Source: Halanaerobium sp.
Lineage (GTDB): Bacteria > Bacillota > Halanaerobiia > Halanaerobiales > Halanaerobiaceae
DNA: 33,207 nt
Reading direction: 5' to 3'
Assembly: GCA_018399955.1 (NCBI GenBank)
Contig: JAGYNO010000011.1
Coordinates: 1 to 33,207 of the forward strand
This document shows, in pieces, positions 1 through 10,736 of this stretch (positions are counted from its first letter, which is position 1; each line of letters begins with the position of its first letter). Under the pieces are notes generated by a model. The model saw nothing but the letters and a program-made list of their open reading frames with translations, ran no database searches and was not told the DNA's origin. Position numbers and translations under genes: made by a program.

Positions 1-469
1 GATAAATAAGCCTCATCCCAAGCAGATATGTAATTATTAAAATAATACTGTCTATTCCAATACCGAAAATGCTGAGATTTAAATTCATGAAGTGAGAAAT
101 AATAAGGCTGAATACTACTAAAGCTGAAAGTAGAATACCCAGAAGGCCGGAAAGAACATGACTGTAATTAACCTGAAGTAAAAGAGGGCCTTTACCCTGA
201 AGGAGATCTGCAAACGCCAGAATGGCTAAATTAAATGTGTTGCTTCCAAAAGCATTACCAACTGCAATATCAGGTGCACCTACAACAGCGGAAGTTATAC
301 TTGTAACAAGCTCAGGTAGTGATGTTGCCATTGCAATTAAAACACCACCGATAAAAGCGTGACCAAGTCCGGTTTTATCAGAAATTATATCACCAAATCT
401 TGAAAGATATGTACCAGCAGCTATTATTATAAGTGCCATTAATAAAAATTCTAGCCAGATTTGTGTCAA
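1..469 (-). CDS. Ca2+/cation antiporter (CaCA family), N-terminal part only
   Basis: About 156 residues of an integral membrane protein that runs off the left edge. The start is TTG at 469, with GAGGAG six bases upstream. Hydrophobic helices alternate with a CaCA alpha-repeat: GGVLIAMATSLPELVTS, then a G-N-x-F-G-S-N segment (GNAFGSNTFN), the cation-binding signature of Na+/Ca2+ and H+/Ca2+ exchangers of the YrbG type. It should exchange Ca2+ or another cation for Na+ or H+ across the cytoplasmic membrane. The second alpha-repeat lies outside the window, so ion specificity cannot be judged. The gene is separated from the upstream aldolase gene by a terminator and about 190 bases of AT-rich DNA, so it is probably transcribed on its own. 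Confidence 0.85.
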   Translation of the reverse strand, partial: MTQIWLEFLLMALIIIAAGTYLSRFGDIISDKTGLGHAFIGGVLIAMATSLPELVTSITSAVVGAPDIAVGNAFGSNTFNLAILAFADLLQGKGPLLLQVNYSHVLSGLLGILLSALVVFSLIISHFMNLNLSIFGIGIDSIILIITYLLGMRLIY

Positions 470-599
470 TTTAAACTCCTCTTTTTAAATAAGTCTATCC
501 AAACTATTTAAAGATAAATTCTTATAAGTTTTATTTTAAATTATTTTAGCCAGCTTTAAAAATTTAAAGCACCGATTTTTAAAATTTTCTTAGTTTATC

Positions 600-643
600 A
601 ATAAAAATAAGGGAAAACCTCCAGCTGGAAATCCTCCCTTATT
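600..643 (-). terminator. Rho-independent terminator after fba
   Basis: The inverted repeat AATAAGGGA / TCCCTTATT has arms at 606-614 and 635-643 and an inner CCAGCTGG palindrome. On the minus strand it is followed by TTTATT. It lies 20 bases beyond the aldolase stop. The plus-strand side also ends in a T-run, so it could work in both directions. Confidence 0.8.
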
Positions 644-663
644 TTTTATTATTTAAGATTTAA

Positions 664-1533
<870 letters not shown>

Positions 1534-1551
1534 CTATATTGATGTTAGTCT

Positions 1552-2205
1552 CTATAAATTTATCCAGGGATCTAGAGAATTATTTGCTTCTCCCTGAACA
1601 TCGTGCAGTTCTATACTATTTAAATGCCTCAGTTTCTCTAAATCATAATTATCAGAGGCTGAAATATTTAAATGTGTACTGCAGTTATTACATATCAGTT
1701 GAATTCTGTCAGTAAATAATTCTATATTGATATCTGCACTGCCGCATTCACAGCTTATTGAGCCTTTTAGTGCAAGATCATCAATAACATCTAATGCCTG
1801 AAGCATTATTTCTGGATTTTTAAAATCATCAAATCCAAGTTCTTCTGCCATTAAATTTAATTCTTCTTTTTCTTTCCTTATTTCTTTAGTCACTTTTTCT
1901 GGTGGACCAAAGAAACCAGGGTTTAAGCCTTCTTCCTTACAGGGAAGAGGATTAAGATTTTGAGAATGCCAGAACTTCTCAGGAGAGATGACCATTTTAT
2001 GGGCCTGATTACAGTTTAAACAAAAATAATATATTTCTATGTAGGAATTTTCTTTTCGCAGTAATGAAGCCTTGTCTGCACCACAGCTGCACTTAAGCTG
2101 CTTTAGTTCACCAAGGGGAAGCTCAAATATATTAACTTCTTCTTTTTCTAGACATCCACAGGCAGGACAGCTTAGAGCTACTGCTGTAGAAAATTTAATT
2201 ACCAT
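1552..2205 (-). CDS. Uncharacterised cysteine-pair (zinc-ribbon-like) protein
   Basis: I do not recognise this 217-residue protein. It carries repeated cysteine knuckles: CPAC at 13-16, CSC at 39-41, CLNC at 62-65, then a charged helical middle (about 100-125), and a second set, CEC at 152-154 and CNNC at 172-175. This suggests two or three zinc-ribbon modules, perhaps an N-terminal and a C-terminal copy of the same fold. No membrane segment or signal peptide is visible, so it is probably cytosolic. It sits 30 bases upstream of fba. The start is uncertain: ATG 2205 has no Shine-Dalgarno site nearby, while a strong AAGGAGGTG lies at 2242-2250, about 36 bases away. No function is proposed. Confidence 0.72.
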   Translation of the reverse strand: MVIKFSTAVALSCPACGCLEKEEVNIFELPLGELKQLKCSCGADKASLLRKENSYIEIYYFCLNCNQAHKMVISPEKFWHSQNLNPLPCKEEGLNPGFFGPPEKVTKEIRKEKEELNLMAEELGFDDFKNPEIMLQALDVIDDLALKGSISCECGSADINIELFTDRIQLICNNCSTHLNISASDNYDLEKLRHLNSIELHDVQGEANNSLDPWINL

Positions 2206-2321
2206 AATCAGCCCAGCCTGTTTTAATCAAGGCCAGGTCTTCACCTCCTTAATCTAATTATTCTCTATTATCACAAAAAACCCTTTTTTGATTTGAGAAA
2301 ACTAGATTAAATAAAGGCTGT

Positions 2322-3098
2322 TTAGTTATTATCCTCTTTTACAATCCTCTGAATTTCTCTGATTCTGATTCTATGTTCTTCAGTTTTGAAACTTTCTGCA
2401 AAAGCTTCATTTTCATATTCATAACCTGATTCAATACCATTGTGAAACCCTTTATTAATAGCTCTTTTAATCATTGTTACTGCTTTTGCAGAGCGGTCAG
2501 TTATCTCAAGCGCAATTTCTCTTGCACTTGATAATAGTGAACGAGGTGTAACAACTTCGTTAATTAAACCGATCTCATAGGCTACGGTGGCATCAATTAT
2601 ATCTCCTGTAAAAAGCAGTTCTTTTGCTTTGCCAATACCTATCAACCTCGGCAGCCTCTGTGTCGCTCCAAATGCTGGAATGATACCTAGTTTAACTTCT
2701 GGCTGTCCAAACCTGGCTCTGGTTGTAGCTAGTCTGATATCACATGCCAGGGTGAGCTCCATTCCACCACCAAGTGCATAACCATCAATCGCTGCTATGA
2801 CAACAGGACAGCTTGATTCAATCAAATCACAAATGGCCTTACCTTTTTTAGAAAGTTCTTCTGCTTCTTGACTGTTCAATTTTTCTAGATAGTCAATGTC
2901 TCCCCCAACAGAAAAAGCCTTTGTACCGACTGCGGTTAAAATCACTGCTCCCAGATCATCACGTGTAAAGACATCTTTAAGAGTTTGATGTAATTCATCT
3001 AAAAGCTGAGCATTGTAAGCATTTAGCACTTCAGGACGATTAATCTTAACGGTCGCCAGTGGAGCATCAAACTCGCACTTAATAAATTCTCCTCCCAT
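2322..3098 (-). CDS. Enoyl-CoA hydratase/isomerase (crotonase) family protein
   Basis: A 258-residue crotonase-fold protein. The oxyanion-hole segments are AFSVGGD at 61-67 and YALGGGMELTLACDIR at 107-122. Both acidic residues typical of true enoyl-CoA hydratases are present, Glu114 (GGGMEL) and Glu134 (GQPEVKLG), so it should hydrate a 2-enoyl-CoA or carry out a related reaction on an acyl-CoA in the cytosol. The C-terminal tail (EEHRIRIREIQRIVKEDNN) lacks the usual acyl-CoA-adjacent EKRxPxFxG ending. The gene lies 19 bases after pyrG, with no other fatty-acid or butyrate gene in view, so the substrate is unknown. The chosen ATG has AGGGGG upstream. Confidence 0.85.
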   Translation of the reverse strand: MGGEFIKCEFDAPLATVKINRPEVLNAYNAQLLDELHQTLKDVFTRDDLGAVILTAVGTKAFSVGGDIDYLEKLNSQEAEELSKKGKAICDLIESSCPVVIAAIDGYALGGGMELTLACDIRLATTRARFGQPEVKLGIIPAFGATQRLPRLIGIGKAKELLFTGDIIDATVAYEIGLINEVVTPRSLLSSAREIALEITDRSAKAVTMIKRAINKGFHNGIESGYEYENEAFAESFKTEEHRIRIREIQRIVKEDNN

Positions 3099-3117
3099 TC
3101 TTTTTCCCCCTATTTTT

Positions 3118-4755
<1,638 letters not shown>

Positions 4756-6417
4756 TTACATTTCTGCTGGGGCACTTATTCCAAGCAGAGTTAAAACATT
4801 TTTCAGCACCTGACGTGATGCATCAACTAAATAAAGCCTTGCTTTAGAAAGCTGAATATCTTCTGTGTTCACTCGACAGTTGTTATAGAAAGCATGGAAA
4901 GCTGTTGCCAAATCATAGGCATAACTTGTTAAATGATGAGGCTGTCTTGATTCTGCACTTAATTTAATTTCTTCTGGATATTTAGCAAGCATTTTCATCA
5001 GGTCTATCTCTGCCGGATCCTGAAGCAGATCTAAATTTTGATCTGAACCATCTACTTCAGCATTATCTATAATGCTGTGGATTCTTGCATGTGCATACTG
5101 TACATAATAAACCGGATTATTTGTGGATTCTTCTTTGGCAAGTTCTAGATCAAAATCAAGGTGACTGTCTGTGCTGCGCATTATATAATAATATCTTGCA
5201 GCATCAGTACCTACTTCCTGATTAACATCTTTCATTGTAACAAAACTTCCCGCTCTTTTGGACATCGGCATTTTTTTGCCTTTTCTGAGCAGTGTTACCA
5301 TCTGCACTACAATTACTTCTAATGTATCTCTTTTATAACCAAATGCTTCAATAACAGCTTTCATCCGCGGTATATAGCCGTGATGATCTGCTCCCCAGAC
5401 ATTGATTAATTTATCAAAACCTCTTTCGAGTTTATCTAAATGATAGGCTATATCTGCAGCTAGATAAGTAGGGGATTGGTCTGATTTAATGACTACTCTA
5501 TCTTTATCATCACCGAAATCAGTAGATTTAAACCAGAGTGCATCCTCTTCTTCGTAGATATATCCTTTGGCTCTTAATTTTGCAACTGCCTCATTAATTT
5601 TATCAGGATGAAGTGTGCGCTCACTGAACCAGCTGTCAAATTCTATGCCAAAATCTTTTAAATCTTCTTCTATATTTTTAAGCATTTCCTGATATGCATA
5701 TTCTCTGCAGATTTCTAGCTGTTTTTGCTCTGACTTATTTAAAATTTCATCTCCGTGCAGTTTATAGAGGTCTTCTGCTATTTCTATAACATAATCACCT
5801 GCATATACATCCTCGGGCATCTCAATATCACGGCCCATTATTTCTTTGTAGCGGAGCAGTGTAGACTGAGCAAGAATATCCATCTGATTACCAGCATCAT
5901 TTATATAATATTCTCTTTCTACATCATAACCTGCTGCTTCCATTATAGAAGCTGTAACATCACCAACAACAGCACCCCGACTGTGGCCAACATGAAGAGG
6001 TCCGGTTGGATTTGCAGACACAAATTCAATTTGTACTCTTTTTCCTTTACCCTGATCAATCTTTCCATAATCTTTACCAAGACCGATGATCAGCCTTAAA
6101 TTATCATAGAGCCAGTTATTATTTAATTTGAAATTAATAAACCCTGGGCCAGCAATAGAAACATCCTCTACCTCAGGTGCTTCTAAATTTTCTATAATTA
6201 TCTCCGCTATTTTTCGTGGATTCATACCGGCTTTCCCTGCTGTAATCATAGCCAGATTAGTAGCATAATCACCATGTTCTTTTTCGCGAGGAATTTCAAC
6301 AGACACTTCTGGTACCTGATCTAAATCCAATTCCCCATCATAAATTGCCTTTTTAACACTTTCTGCAAGATAGCCAACTAATTTCGCTTCAACTACAGCC
6401 TGTAAATTCTTATGCAA
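4756..6417 (-). CDS. argS: Arginyl-tRNA synthetase
   Basis: A 553-residue class I synthetase that charges tRNA-Arg in the cytosol. It has the N-terminal Add-1 tRNA-binding region (REKEHGDYATNLAM), the HIGH-like motif PLHVGHSRGAVVGD (HVGH at 142-145), a KMSKS-like loop MPMSKRAGSFVT, and a C-terminal DALR anticodon-binding domain. It ends in the usual LLGISAPAEM-type tail. The start is TTG at 6417; AGGAGG lies nine bases upstream and no ATG fits. The gene is preceded by a 292-base AT-rich leader with a good promoter and followed directly by pyrG. I looked for a T-box in the leader and found none. Confidence 0.97.
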   Translation of the reverse strand: MHKNLQAVVEAKLVGYLAESVKKAIYDGELDLDQVPEVSVEIPREKEHGDYATNLAMITAGKAGMNPRKIAEIIIENLEAPEVEDVSIAGPGFINFKLNNNWLYDNLRLIIGLGKDYGKIDQGKGKRVQIEFVSANPTGPLHVGHSRGAVVGDVTASIMEAAGYDVEREYYINDAGNQMDILAQSTLLRYKEIMGRDIEMPEDVYAGDYVIEIAEDLYKLHGDEILNKSEQKQLEICREYAYQEMLKNIEEDLKDFGIEFDSWFSERTLHPDKINEAVAKLRAKGYIYEEEDALWFKSTDFGDDKDRVVIKSDQSPTYLAADIAYHLDKLERGFDKLINVWGADHHGYIPRMKAVIEAFGYKRDTLEVIVVQMVTLLRKGKKMPMSKRAGSFVTMKDVNQEVGTDAARYYYIMRSTDSHLDFDLELAKEESTNNPVYYVQYAHARIHSIIDNAEVDGSDQNLDLLQDPAEIDLMKMLAKYPEEIKLSAESRQPHHLTSYAYDLATAFHAFYNNCRVNTEDIQLSKARLYLVDASRQVLKNVLTLLGISAPAEM

Positions 6418-6558
6418 AACAATAAACCTCCTAATTGCTATTTCTTATAATTATATAGATAGAACACCGAGACTAAAATATCTTTATTATCTTTAATGAA
6501 TTAACTAAAATACAATAAAATTCATTTAAATATTAATTAATATTTAATATCAAAATTC

Positions 6559-6586
6559 ATTATACAATATTATTTGCTATTATCAA
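6559..6586 (-). promoter_or_regulatory. Probable argS promoter
   Basis: On the minus strand, TTGATA (6581-6586) is separated by 16 bases from TATAAT (6559-6564), a near-consensus housekeeping promoter. It leaves about 135 bases of untranslated leader before TTG 6417. The rest of the 6418-6709 gap is AT-rich with no hairpin or gene I can support. Confidence 0.6.
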
Positions 6587-6709
6587 ACTAATTCAGCAAA
6601 TTAATTTCTAAACTTTAAACTCTCATATTATATATATTCATATTACAATGATCTTTAATAAGCCTTTAAGCATTAATATATGACTGCAAAAGTGCTTTTA
6701 TATTTTATC

Positions 6710-7141
6710 TTAATCCAAATGTTTATAATTAAGTTTCAAACTGTGTTTTGAGCTTAATTCTTCACCTAAATAAAGCTGGTATTTTATCTTTATTTCACCG
6801 CTTTTTTCTTTTATATTTATTTTTAGCTGATTTGTTTTAACAGCAGTTTTTATACTGCCATATCCTGTGCTAAAATAGCCTCTGATTTTTTTACCAATTT
6901 TAAAATCCTGCTTCATCTCTGCCGGCTCTTGGCGCATCAATAAAACTCTTTCTGCTGCAGGATCAATTTTAAGAATTGTTTTTGCTCCATTAATACCTTC
7001 TGAGTCTTCATTATAACTCAAATAATACTTCTGCTTTTTTTTATAAAATTCACCAGTATACTCTTTTTCTATTTTATCACTTTCTCTATTTTCTAAAAAA
7101 TCCTGTTTATTTTTAAGTTTTATTAAAATTTTTTGATCCAT
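6710..7141 (-). CDS. DUF1934 (YwiB-like) beta-barrel protein
   Basis: A 143-residue soluble protein of the DUF1934 family. It is rich in short beta strands with alternating charged and hydrophobic residues: a YTGEFYKKKQKYYLSYNE segment, then TILKIDPAAERVLLMRQ, then a GYFSTGYGSIKTAVKT core typical of the family, which folds as a lipocalin-like barrel of unknown function. Family members commonly lie directly upstream of argS, as here, which supports the assignment. It probably acts in the cytosol, as no signal peptide is present. ATG 7141 has AGAGGAGG about 14 bases upstream, slightly far. A separate argS promoter downstream suggests argS can be transcribed without it. Confidence 0.8.
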   Translation of the reverse strand: MDQKILIKLKNKQDFLENRESDKIEKEYTGEFYKKKQKYYLSYNEDSEGINGAKTILKIDPAAERVLLMRQEPAEMKQDFKIGKKIRGYFSTGYGSIKTAVKTNQLKINIKEKSGEIKIKYQLYLGEELSSKHSLKLNYKHLD

Positions 7142-7249
7142 CAGTTATATTTGAGCCTCCTCTGGACAAGCCTTTTTGTTATCTAAATAGACTTGAAGCT
7201 ATCTCATTCCAAACAATTTAACTTCCAGCAATCTAAATACTATGATTTG

Positions 7250-7282
7250 AAAAAACCACAGTATAAAGATAATTGACTGCGG
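7250..7282 (-). terminator. Possible terminator after the flavodoxin-like gene
   Basis: On the minus strand, CCGCAG and CTGTGG (7277-7282 and 7256-7261) can form a six-pair stem with a 15-base loop, followed at once by six T residues (7250-7255). The stem is short and contains one G-U pair, so confidence is moderate. Confidence 0.5.
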
Positions 7283-7304
7283 CTGTAAATAATATTAATA
7301 ATCT

Positions 7305-7712
7305 CTATATTTTAATGCTTTTACCAAATTCTACAGCAGAGCGCTGCTCAGAAAGTGCTTTGAAGTTTTTAACAATACATCCCTGTGCTTCCAGAGCTGC
7401 CATTACAGACTTTAAAGCTTTGTTTGTGGCAAAAAGTCTTGGTTTAACAAATGCATAAGCTTCTTGGCCTACTGTCCTTTTTGCATCAGCTAAAAATTTA
7501 TTTAAAGAATTATCTATTTTGCCTTTAAATATACCGAGGGTAGGACTGCCGGCAACTACAAGATCATATGGGTAAAAGGAAACAGAATTTCCGGTATCAG
7601 CTGTATTTTTAAGTTCAGCTCTAATACCGTTACTTTCTGCTCCTTCTTTTATACCTTCCGCAATCTCCTTGATGTCTTTATCAGGTGTATGAATAATTAA
7701 TATGCGCTGCAA
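7305..7712 (-). CDS. Flavodoxin-like protein
   Basis: About 135 residues with a flavodoxin-type alpha/beta order: a hydrophobic strand (RILIIHT) leading into a phosphate-loop position, a mid-protein YDLVVAGSPTLGIFKGKI segment that matches the second FMN loop of flavodoxins, and a C-terminal AYAFVKPRLF...ALEAQGCIV unit. The canonical TxTGNT phosphate loop is replaced by HTPDKD, so FMN binding needs testing. I place the start at TTG 7712 because GGGAGG lies seven bases upstream; the ATG at 7739 precedes that ribosome-binding site. It is likely a cytosolic electron carrier or flavin reductase-type protein. It stands alone between two terminators. Confidence 0.75.
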   Translation of the reverse strand: MQRILIIHTPDKDIKEIAEGIKEGAESNGIRAELKNTADTGNSVSFYPYDLVVAGSPTLGIFKGKIDNSLNKFLADAKRTVGQEAYAFVKPRLFATNKALKSVMAALEAQGCIVKNFKALSEQRSAVEFGKSIKI

Positions 7713-7860
7713 GTTTAAGCCCTCCCTAGATAATATCATTTAAATATCTTTAATAATAGTTATTTGAAAAGCAATGATTTTTATCATTCTTCATTTTATC
7801 ATATATTTTTATTATTTTACAGGGTTATTTATAGAAACACTGCTGTCTGCAAAAAAAAGA

Positions 7861-7880
7861 CCTCTCTTTAGGAAGAGAGG
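7861..7880 (-). terminator. Rho-independent terminator after trxA
   Basis: A strong hairpin, CCTCTCTT-CCTA-AAGAGAGG on the minus strand, is followed by a run of eight T residues (7851-7858) after a two-base gap. It ends the grx-like/trxA unit and isolates the flavodoxin-like gene. Confidence 0.85.
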
Positions 7881-7949
7881 ATTTCAATGCTTTAATAATT
7901 ATTTTATTAGTAATATTAAACTGTCTTAGCTATATATTTGATATAATAA

Positions 7950-8270
7950 CTATTTTAGACCAACTTTACTTGCAAGTTTATCTTTAGGCATATAACCTAC
8001 TAATTTATCCTGTAATTTACCATTTTCGAATACTAACATTGTTGGAATACTCATAATTCCATATCTTGATGCGGTTGACTGGTTTTCGTCAACATTTAAT
8101 TTTGCAACTTTTACATCTGCACTATATTCTTTAGCAATTTCTTCTACAACAGGTGCTACCATTCTGCAGGGCCCACACCATTCTGCCCAGAAGTCAACAA
8201 GCACCTTTTTGTCTGAATTGATGACCTCTTTGTTAAAATTTCCATCTGTTACTTTTACTGGTTTGCTCAT
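7950..8270 (-). CDS. trxA: Thioredoxin
   Basis: A 106-residue classical thioredoxin, a cytosolic disulfide reductase. It has the WCGPC active site (Cys32 and Cys35), the conserved buried Asp in LVDFWAEW, and the cis-proline Pro76 in MSIPTMLVF. The protein is full length with no signal peptide. ATG 8270 has AAGGGGG upstream. It lies 36 bases downstream of a glutaredoxin-like protein with two CxxC sites and is followed by a terminator, so the two form an operon. No thioredoxin reductase gene is next to them, so the electron donor must be encoded elsewhere or be the neighbour's partner. Confidence 0.96.
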   Translation of the reverse strand: MSKPVKVTDGNFNKEVINSDKKVLVDFWAEWCGPCRMVAPVVEEIAKEYSADVKVAKLNVDENQSTASRYGIMSIPTMLVFENGKLQDKLVGYMPKDKLASKVGLK

Positions 8271-8306
8271 TTTTGAATTTCCCCCTTGAAATATTATATA
8301 TAATAT

Positions 8307-8978
8307 TTAATCAGCTGCTACTGCTGCATCCTCCTGCAGTTTTTGGATCTTATTTAAAATTGTTTTAGCTGGTACTGCACCTACCTGCTCATCTGCACCA
8401 TGGTTAATAACTGTTTTCGGTACACCGGAAACATTATAGCTGGCAGATAGTTCTTCAAATTCAATAGCTTCTACCATTTCTCCTCTGATATTTGGATTAA
8501 GCATTGCCATCTGATGTGCCACTCTAACCGCACGCGGACAGTAAGGACAGGTTGGTGTTATAAACACCTGTAAAGTTACTTCATTTTCTACAGCTTTAAC
8601 CTGTTCTTTTATATCATCTGATAGATCAATTCTATCATTATCAGATGCATCAAGTATATCTTCAATTAATGAGGTAAATTCATATCCAGAAGGAATTCCA
8701 TAAAAATGAAGTCCACTGTCACCATCATCTTCATTTAAGAAAATAATAGCTGGTGCCCTATCAACACCGAATTCTTCTGCCTTTTTGCTTCCAAGCATAT
8801 ACTTTTCGAAATTAACTTTATCATCTAATCCAGTTACTTCTTCAAGTATTTCTTCTGTATCTCCACAGTACTGACAGTTTTCATCTTTGGAAAAGAAAAG
8901 AAGATTTACATCATCTTTTAAATTTTTAGAAAACAGTTCCTTGATTTTCACTTTTTCGTCTTGATCAATTTTAGCCAT
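8307..8978 (-). CDS. Two-domain glutaredoxin-like protein disulfide oxidoreductase
   Basis: A 223-residue protein with two thioredoxin-fold units in tandem, like archaeal PDO and the glutaredoxin-like family TIGR02187. The N-terminal unit has CQYC (Cys35, Cys38) with cis-proline Pro76 (RAPAI). The C-terminal unit has CPYC (Cys144, Cys147) followed by PRAVRVAHQ and cis-proline Pro187 (GVPKT). Such proteins transfer electrons between thioredoxin reductase-like enzymes and targets in anaerobes. The CQYC motif is less usual than the C-terminal CPYC. It is co-transcribed with trxA (36-base gap). ATG 8978 follows a GGGGAGTG ribosome-binding site. The 180 bases upstream are AT-rich and hold several TATAAT-like hexamers, but I could not choose one promoter. 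Confidence 0.87.
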   Translation of the reverse strand: MAKIDQDEKVKIKELFSKNLKDDVNLLFFSKDENCQYCGDTEEILEEVTGLDDKVNFEKYMLGSKKAEEFGVDRAPAIIFLNEDDGDSGLHFYGIPSGYEFTSLIEDILDASDNDRIDLSDDIKEQVKAVENEVTLQVFITPTCPYCPRAVRVAHQMAMLNPNIRGEMVEAIEFEELSASYNVSGVPKTVINHGADEQVGAVPAKTILNKIQKLQEDAAVAAD

Positions 8979-9155
8979 TGTAATATCACTCCCCTGTTAT
9001 ATTCTTTGCTTAATTATACTTTAAACACCATTAATATCTCAGTAATGTCTCATTATATTTTGAGCATATAATAAAAACTAACTATATTTATTATATAAGA
9101 TATAACTTTTATTAAAGTAAAGTAATTAACATTTTCTTAAAATAAATGTGCAAAC

Positions 9156-10565
9156 TTAATTTTCTAGAAAAACATTATAGGCAAGATAAGTGTGATAAAC
9201 ATCAGCTTTACTTACAACTTCATAAGGTGAATGCATCGATAATACTGCAGGACCACAGTCAACTACATCCATATTATAATTAGCTAAAAACTGGGCGATA
9301 GTTCCACCACCACCTTCATCAACTTTACCTAATTCGGCTGTCTGCCAGATAACTCCAGCTTTATTGAATAATCCTCTGATTTCACCCATAAATTCAGCAC
9401 TTGCTTCTGATGCTCCAGCCTTACCTCTTGCACCTGTATATTTTGATATTACTATTCCCTTACCTAAATAGGCGGAATTGTGTTTTGCATAAACCTCGGC
9501 GAAATCGGGATCATAGGCTGCATTTACATCTGCAGATAGCACTTTTGAGTTCTGCATTACTTTTCTGACAAGCAGTTCACTGTAATCACTGTAATAGAGA
9601 TCAACAAGATTTGCCACCTGGTCTTCAAAGAAATGTGACTGCATACCTGTACTTCCCATACTGCCAACTTCTTCTCTGTCCATCAGTAAAACAAGCGAGG
9701 TGTATTCTGGTTCGTTAAGATCTAAAATTGCTTCTAAAGCTGTATAACTGCAGACTCTATCATCATGTCCATAACCGGCGAGAAGCCCTCTGTCAAAACC
9801 GGCATCTCTGGTTTTAAAAGCAGGTACAACCTGTAAATCAGCACTGATAAAATCTTCTTCCTTTATATTATATTCTTCAATTAAATGAGAAAGTACAGCT
9901 GTTTTTATCTTTTCTTTAGCATCTTCATCATTTACCGGAATACTTCCGATTACAACATTCAGCTGTTCACCTGTAATTCCTTCATTCATAGATTTTTTCA
10001 TCTGTTTTTTCCCTAAATGAGGTAGAACATCACTGATGAAAAATACCGGGTCATCATCATTTTCCCCAATACTTATTTCCACCTGATTTCCGTCTTCTTT
10101 GACAACTACACCATGAATAGCAAGCGGCATTGTTACCCACTGATATTTTTTTACGCCACCATAGTAGTGAGTTTTAAATAATGACATTTCTCCATCTTCA
10201 TATAATGGCTTAGGTTTAAGATCAAGTCTTGGTGAATCAATGTGGCTGCCCACTATTTTCAGACCCTCTGTAAGCTCTTTTTCTCCAATTACTGCAGCAA
10301 GTAGAGCTCTTGATCTGTTCATCACATAAACTTTATCACCTTTTTTTAAGCTCTCATACTGCTCAATATTTTTAAATCCTGCTTCTTCCAGCTCAGCTGC
10401 AGCTGCTCTGGCAAATTCTCTTTCTGTTTTATTTTTTGTCAAAAAATCTGCATATGCCTTATTAAAGGAAAATACTTCTTCTCTTTCTTCTTCTCCCATT
10501 TCTAACCAGGCATTTTTTGCCTCATATGCATTCTCATTTTTTTTATTTTTTTCCTGTTCTGTCAT
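9156..10565 (-). CDS. M18-family metalloaminopeptidase
   Basis: A 469-residue M18 (aspartyl aminopeptidase-type) exopeptidase, a co-catalytic zinc enzyme of the cytosol that removes N-terminal residues during peptide recycling. Motifs in order are VGSHIDSPRLDLKP (metal ligand His, catalytic Asp), AGYGHDDRVCSYTALEA (bridging Asp), LMDREEVGSMGSTG (catalytic and ligand Glu), and a C-terminal VLSMHSPYEVVSKAD carrying the last His ligand. The length is typical. I choose ATG 10565, eight bases after AGGGGG, over the TTG directly before it. The N-terminus is strongly acidic and helical. The gene has its own extended -10 promoter and is probably monocistronic. Confidence 0.93.
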   Translation of the reverse strand: MTEQEKNKKNENAYEAKNAWLEMGEEEREEVFSFNKAYADFLTKNKTEREFARAAAAELEEAGFKNIEQYESLKKGDKVYVMNRSRALLAAVIGEKELTEGLKIVGSHIDSPRLDLKPKPLYEDGEMSLFKTHYYGGVKKYQWVTMPLAIHGVVVKEDGNQVEISIGENDDDPVFFISDVLPHLGKKQMKKSMNEGITGEQLNVVIGSIPVNDEDAKEKIKTAVLSHLIEEYNIKEEDFISADLQVVPAFKTRDAGFDRGLLAGYGHDDRVCSYTALEAILDLNEPEYTSLVLLMDREEVGSMGSTGMQSHFFEDQVANLVDLYYSDYSELLVRKVMQNSKVLSADVNAAYDPDFAEVYAKHNSAYLGKGIVISKYTGARGKAGASEASAEFMGEIRGLFNKAGVIWQTAELGKVDEGGGGTIAQFLANYNMDVVDCGPAVLSMHSPYEVVSKADVYHTYLAYNVFLEN

Positions 10566-10598
10566 CAATATTTCCCCCTTTTATATCTTTTCTAAACA

Positions 10599-10625
10599 AG
10601 TATACCAGCTTTATTGTAATTATGT
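10599..10625 (-). promoter_or_regulatory. Extended -10 promoter of the aminopeptidase gene
   Basis: On the minus strand TGG-TATACT (the -10 hexamer at 10599-10604 with TGn at 10605-10607) is preceded by a weak CTTACA-like -35. It lies about 35 bases upstream of the start. Confidence 0.5.
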
Positions 10626-10640
10626 AAGTAAGTCTTTTAC

Positions 10641-10673
10641 AAAAATAAAACCCCCGACCTAATTTAGCCGGGG
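10641..10673 (-). terminator. Rho-independent terminator ending the aro/SurA-like unit
   Basis: A CCCCG/CGGGG stem (10652-10656 with 10669-10673) has an inner CTAA/TTAG pairing and is followed on the minus strand by TTTTATTTTT. It lies 64 bases after the SurA-like gene and is the first strong terminator seen downstream of the aromatic operon. Confidence 0.85.
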
Positions 10674-10736
10674 ACTGCTCTATTTGCTCATTATATTATT
10701 AATTTATTGGAATACAATTATCTCTTTAAATTCTGC

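Noticed and set aside
2274-2292. A-run/T-run hairpin CAAAAAACCCTTTTTTG as a terminator for the crotonase gene
   Set aside because: The stem is only A-T pairs with a three-base loop and no G-C support.
5755-6099. Plus-strand open frame opposite argS, and similar ones opposite metG, aroA and the symporter
   Set aside because: No ribosome-binding sites, low-complexity or Ser/Phe-rich translations, and all lie inside well-supported minus-strand genes.
6418-6709. Possible T-box or leader riboswitch before argS
   Set aside because: No GGTACC motif, no stable hairpin and no terminator were found; only a promoter is supported.
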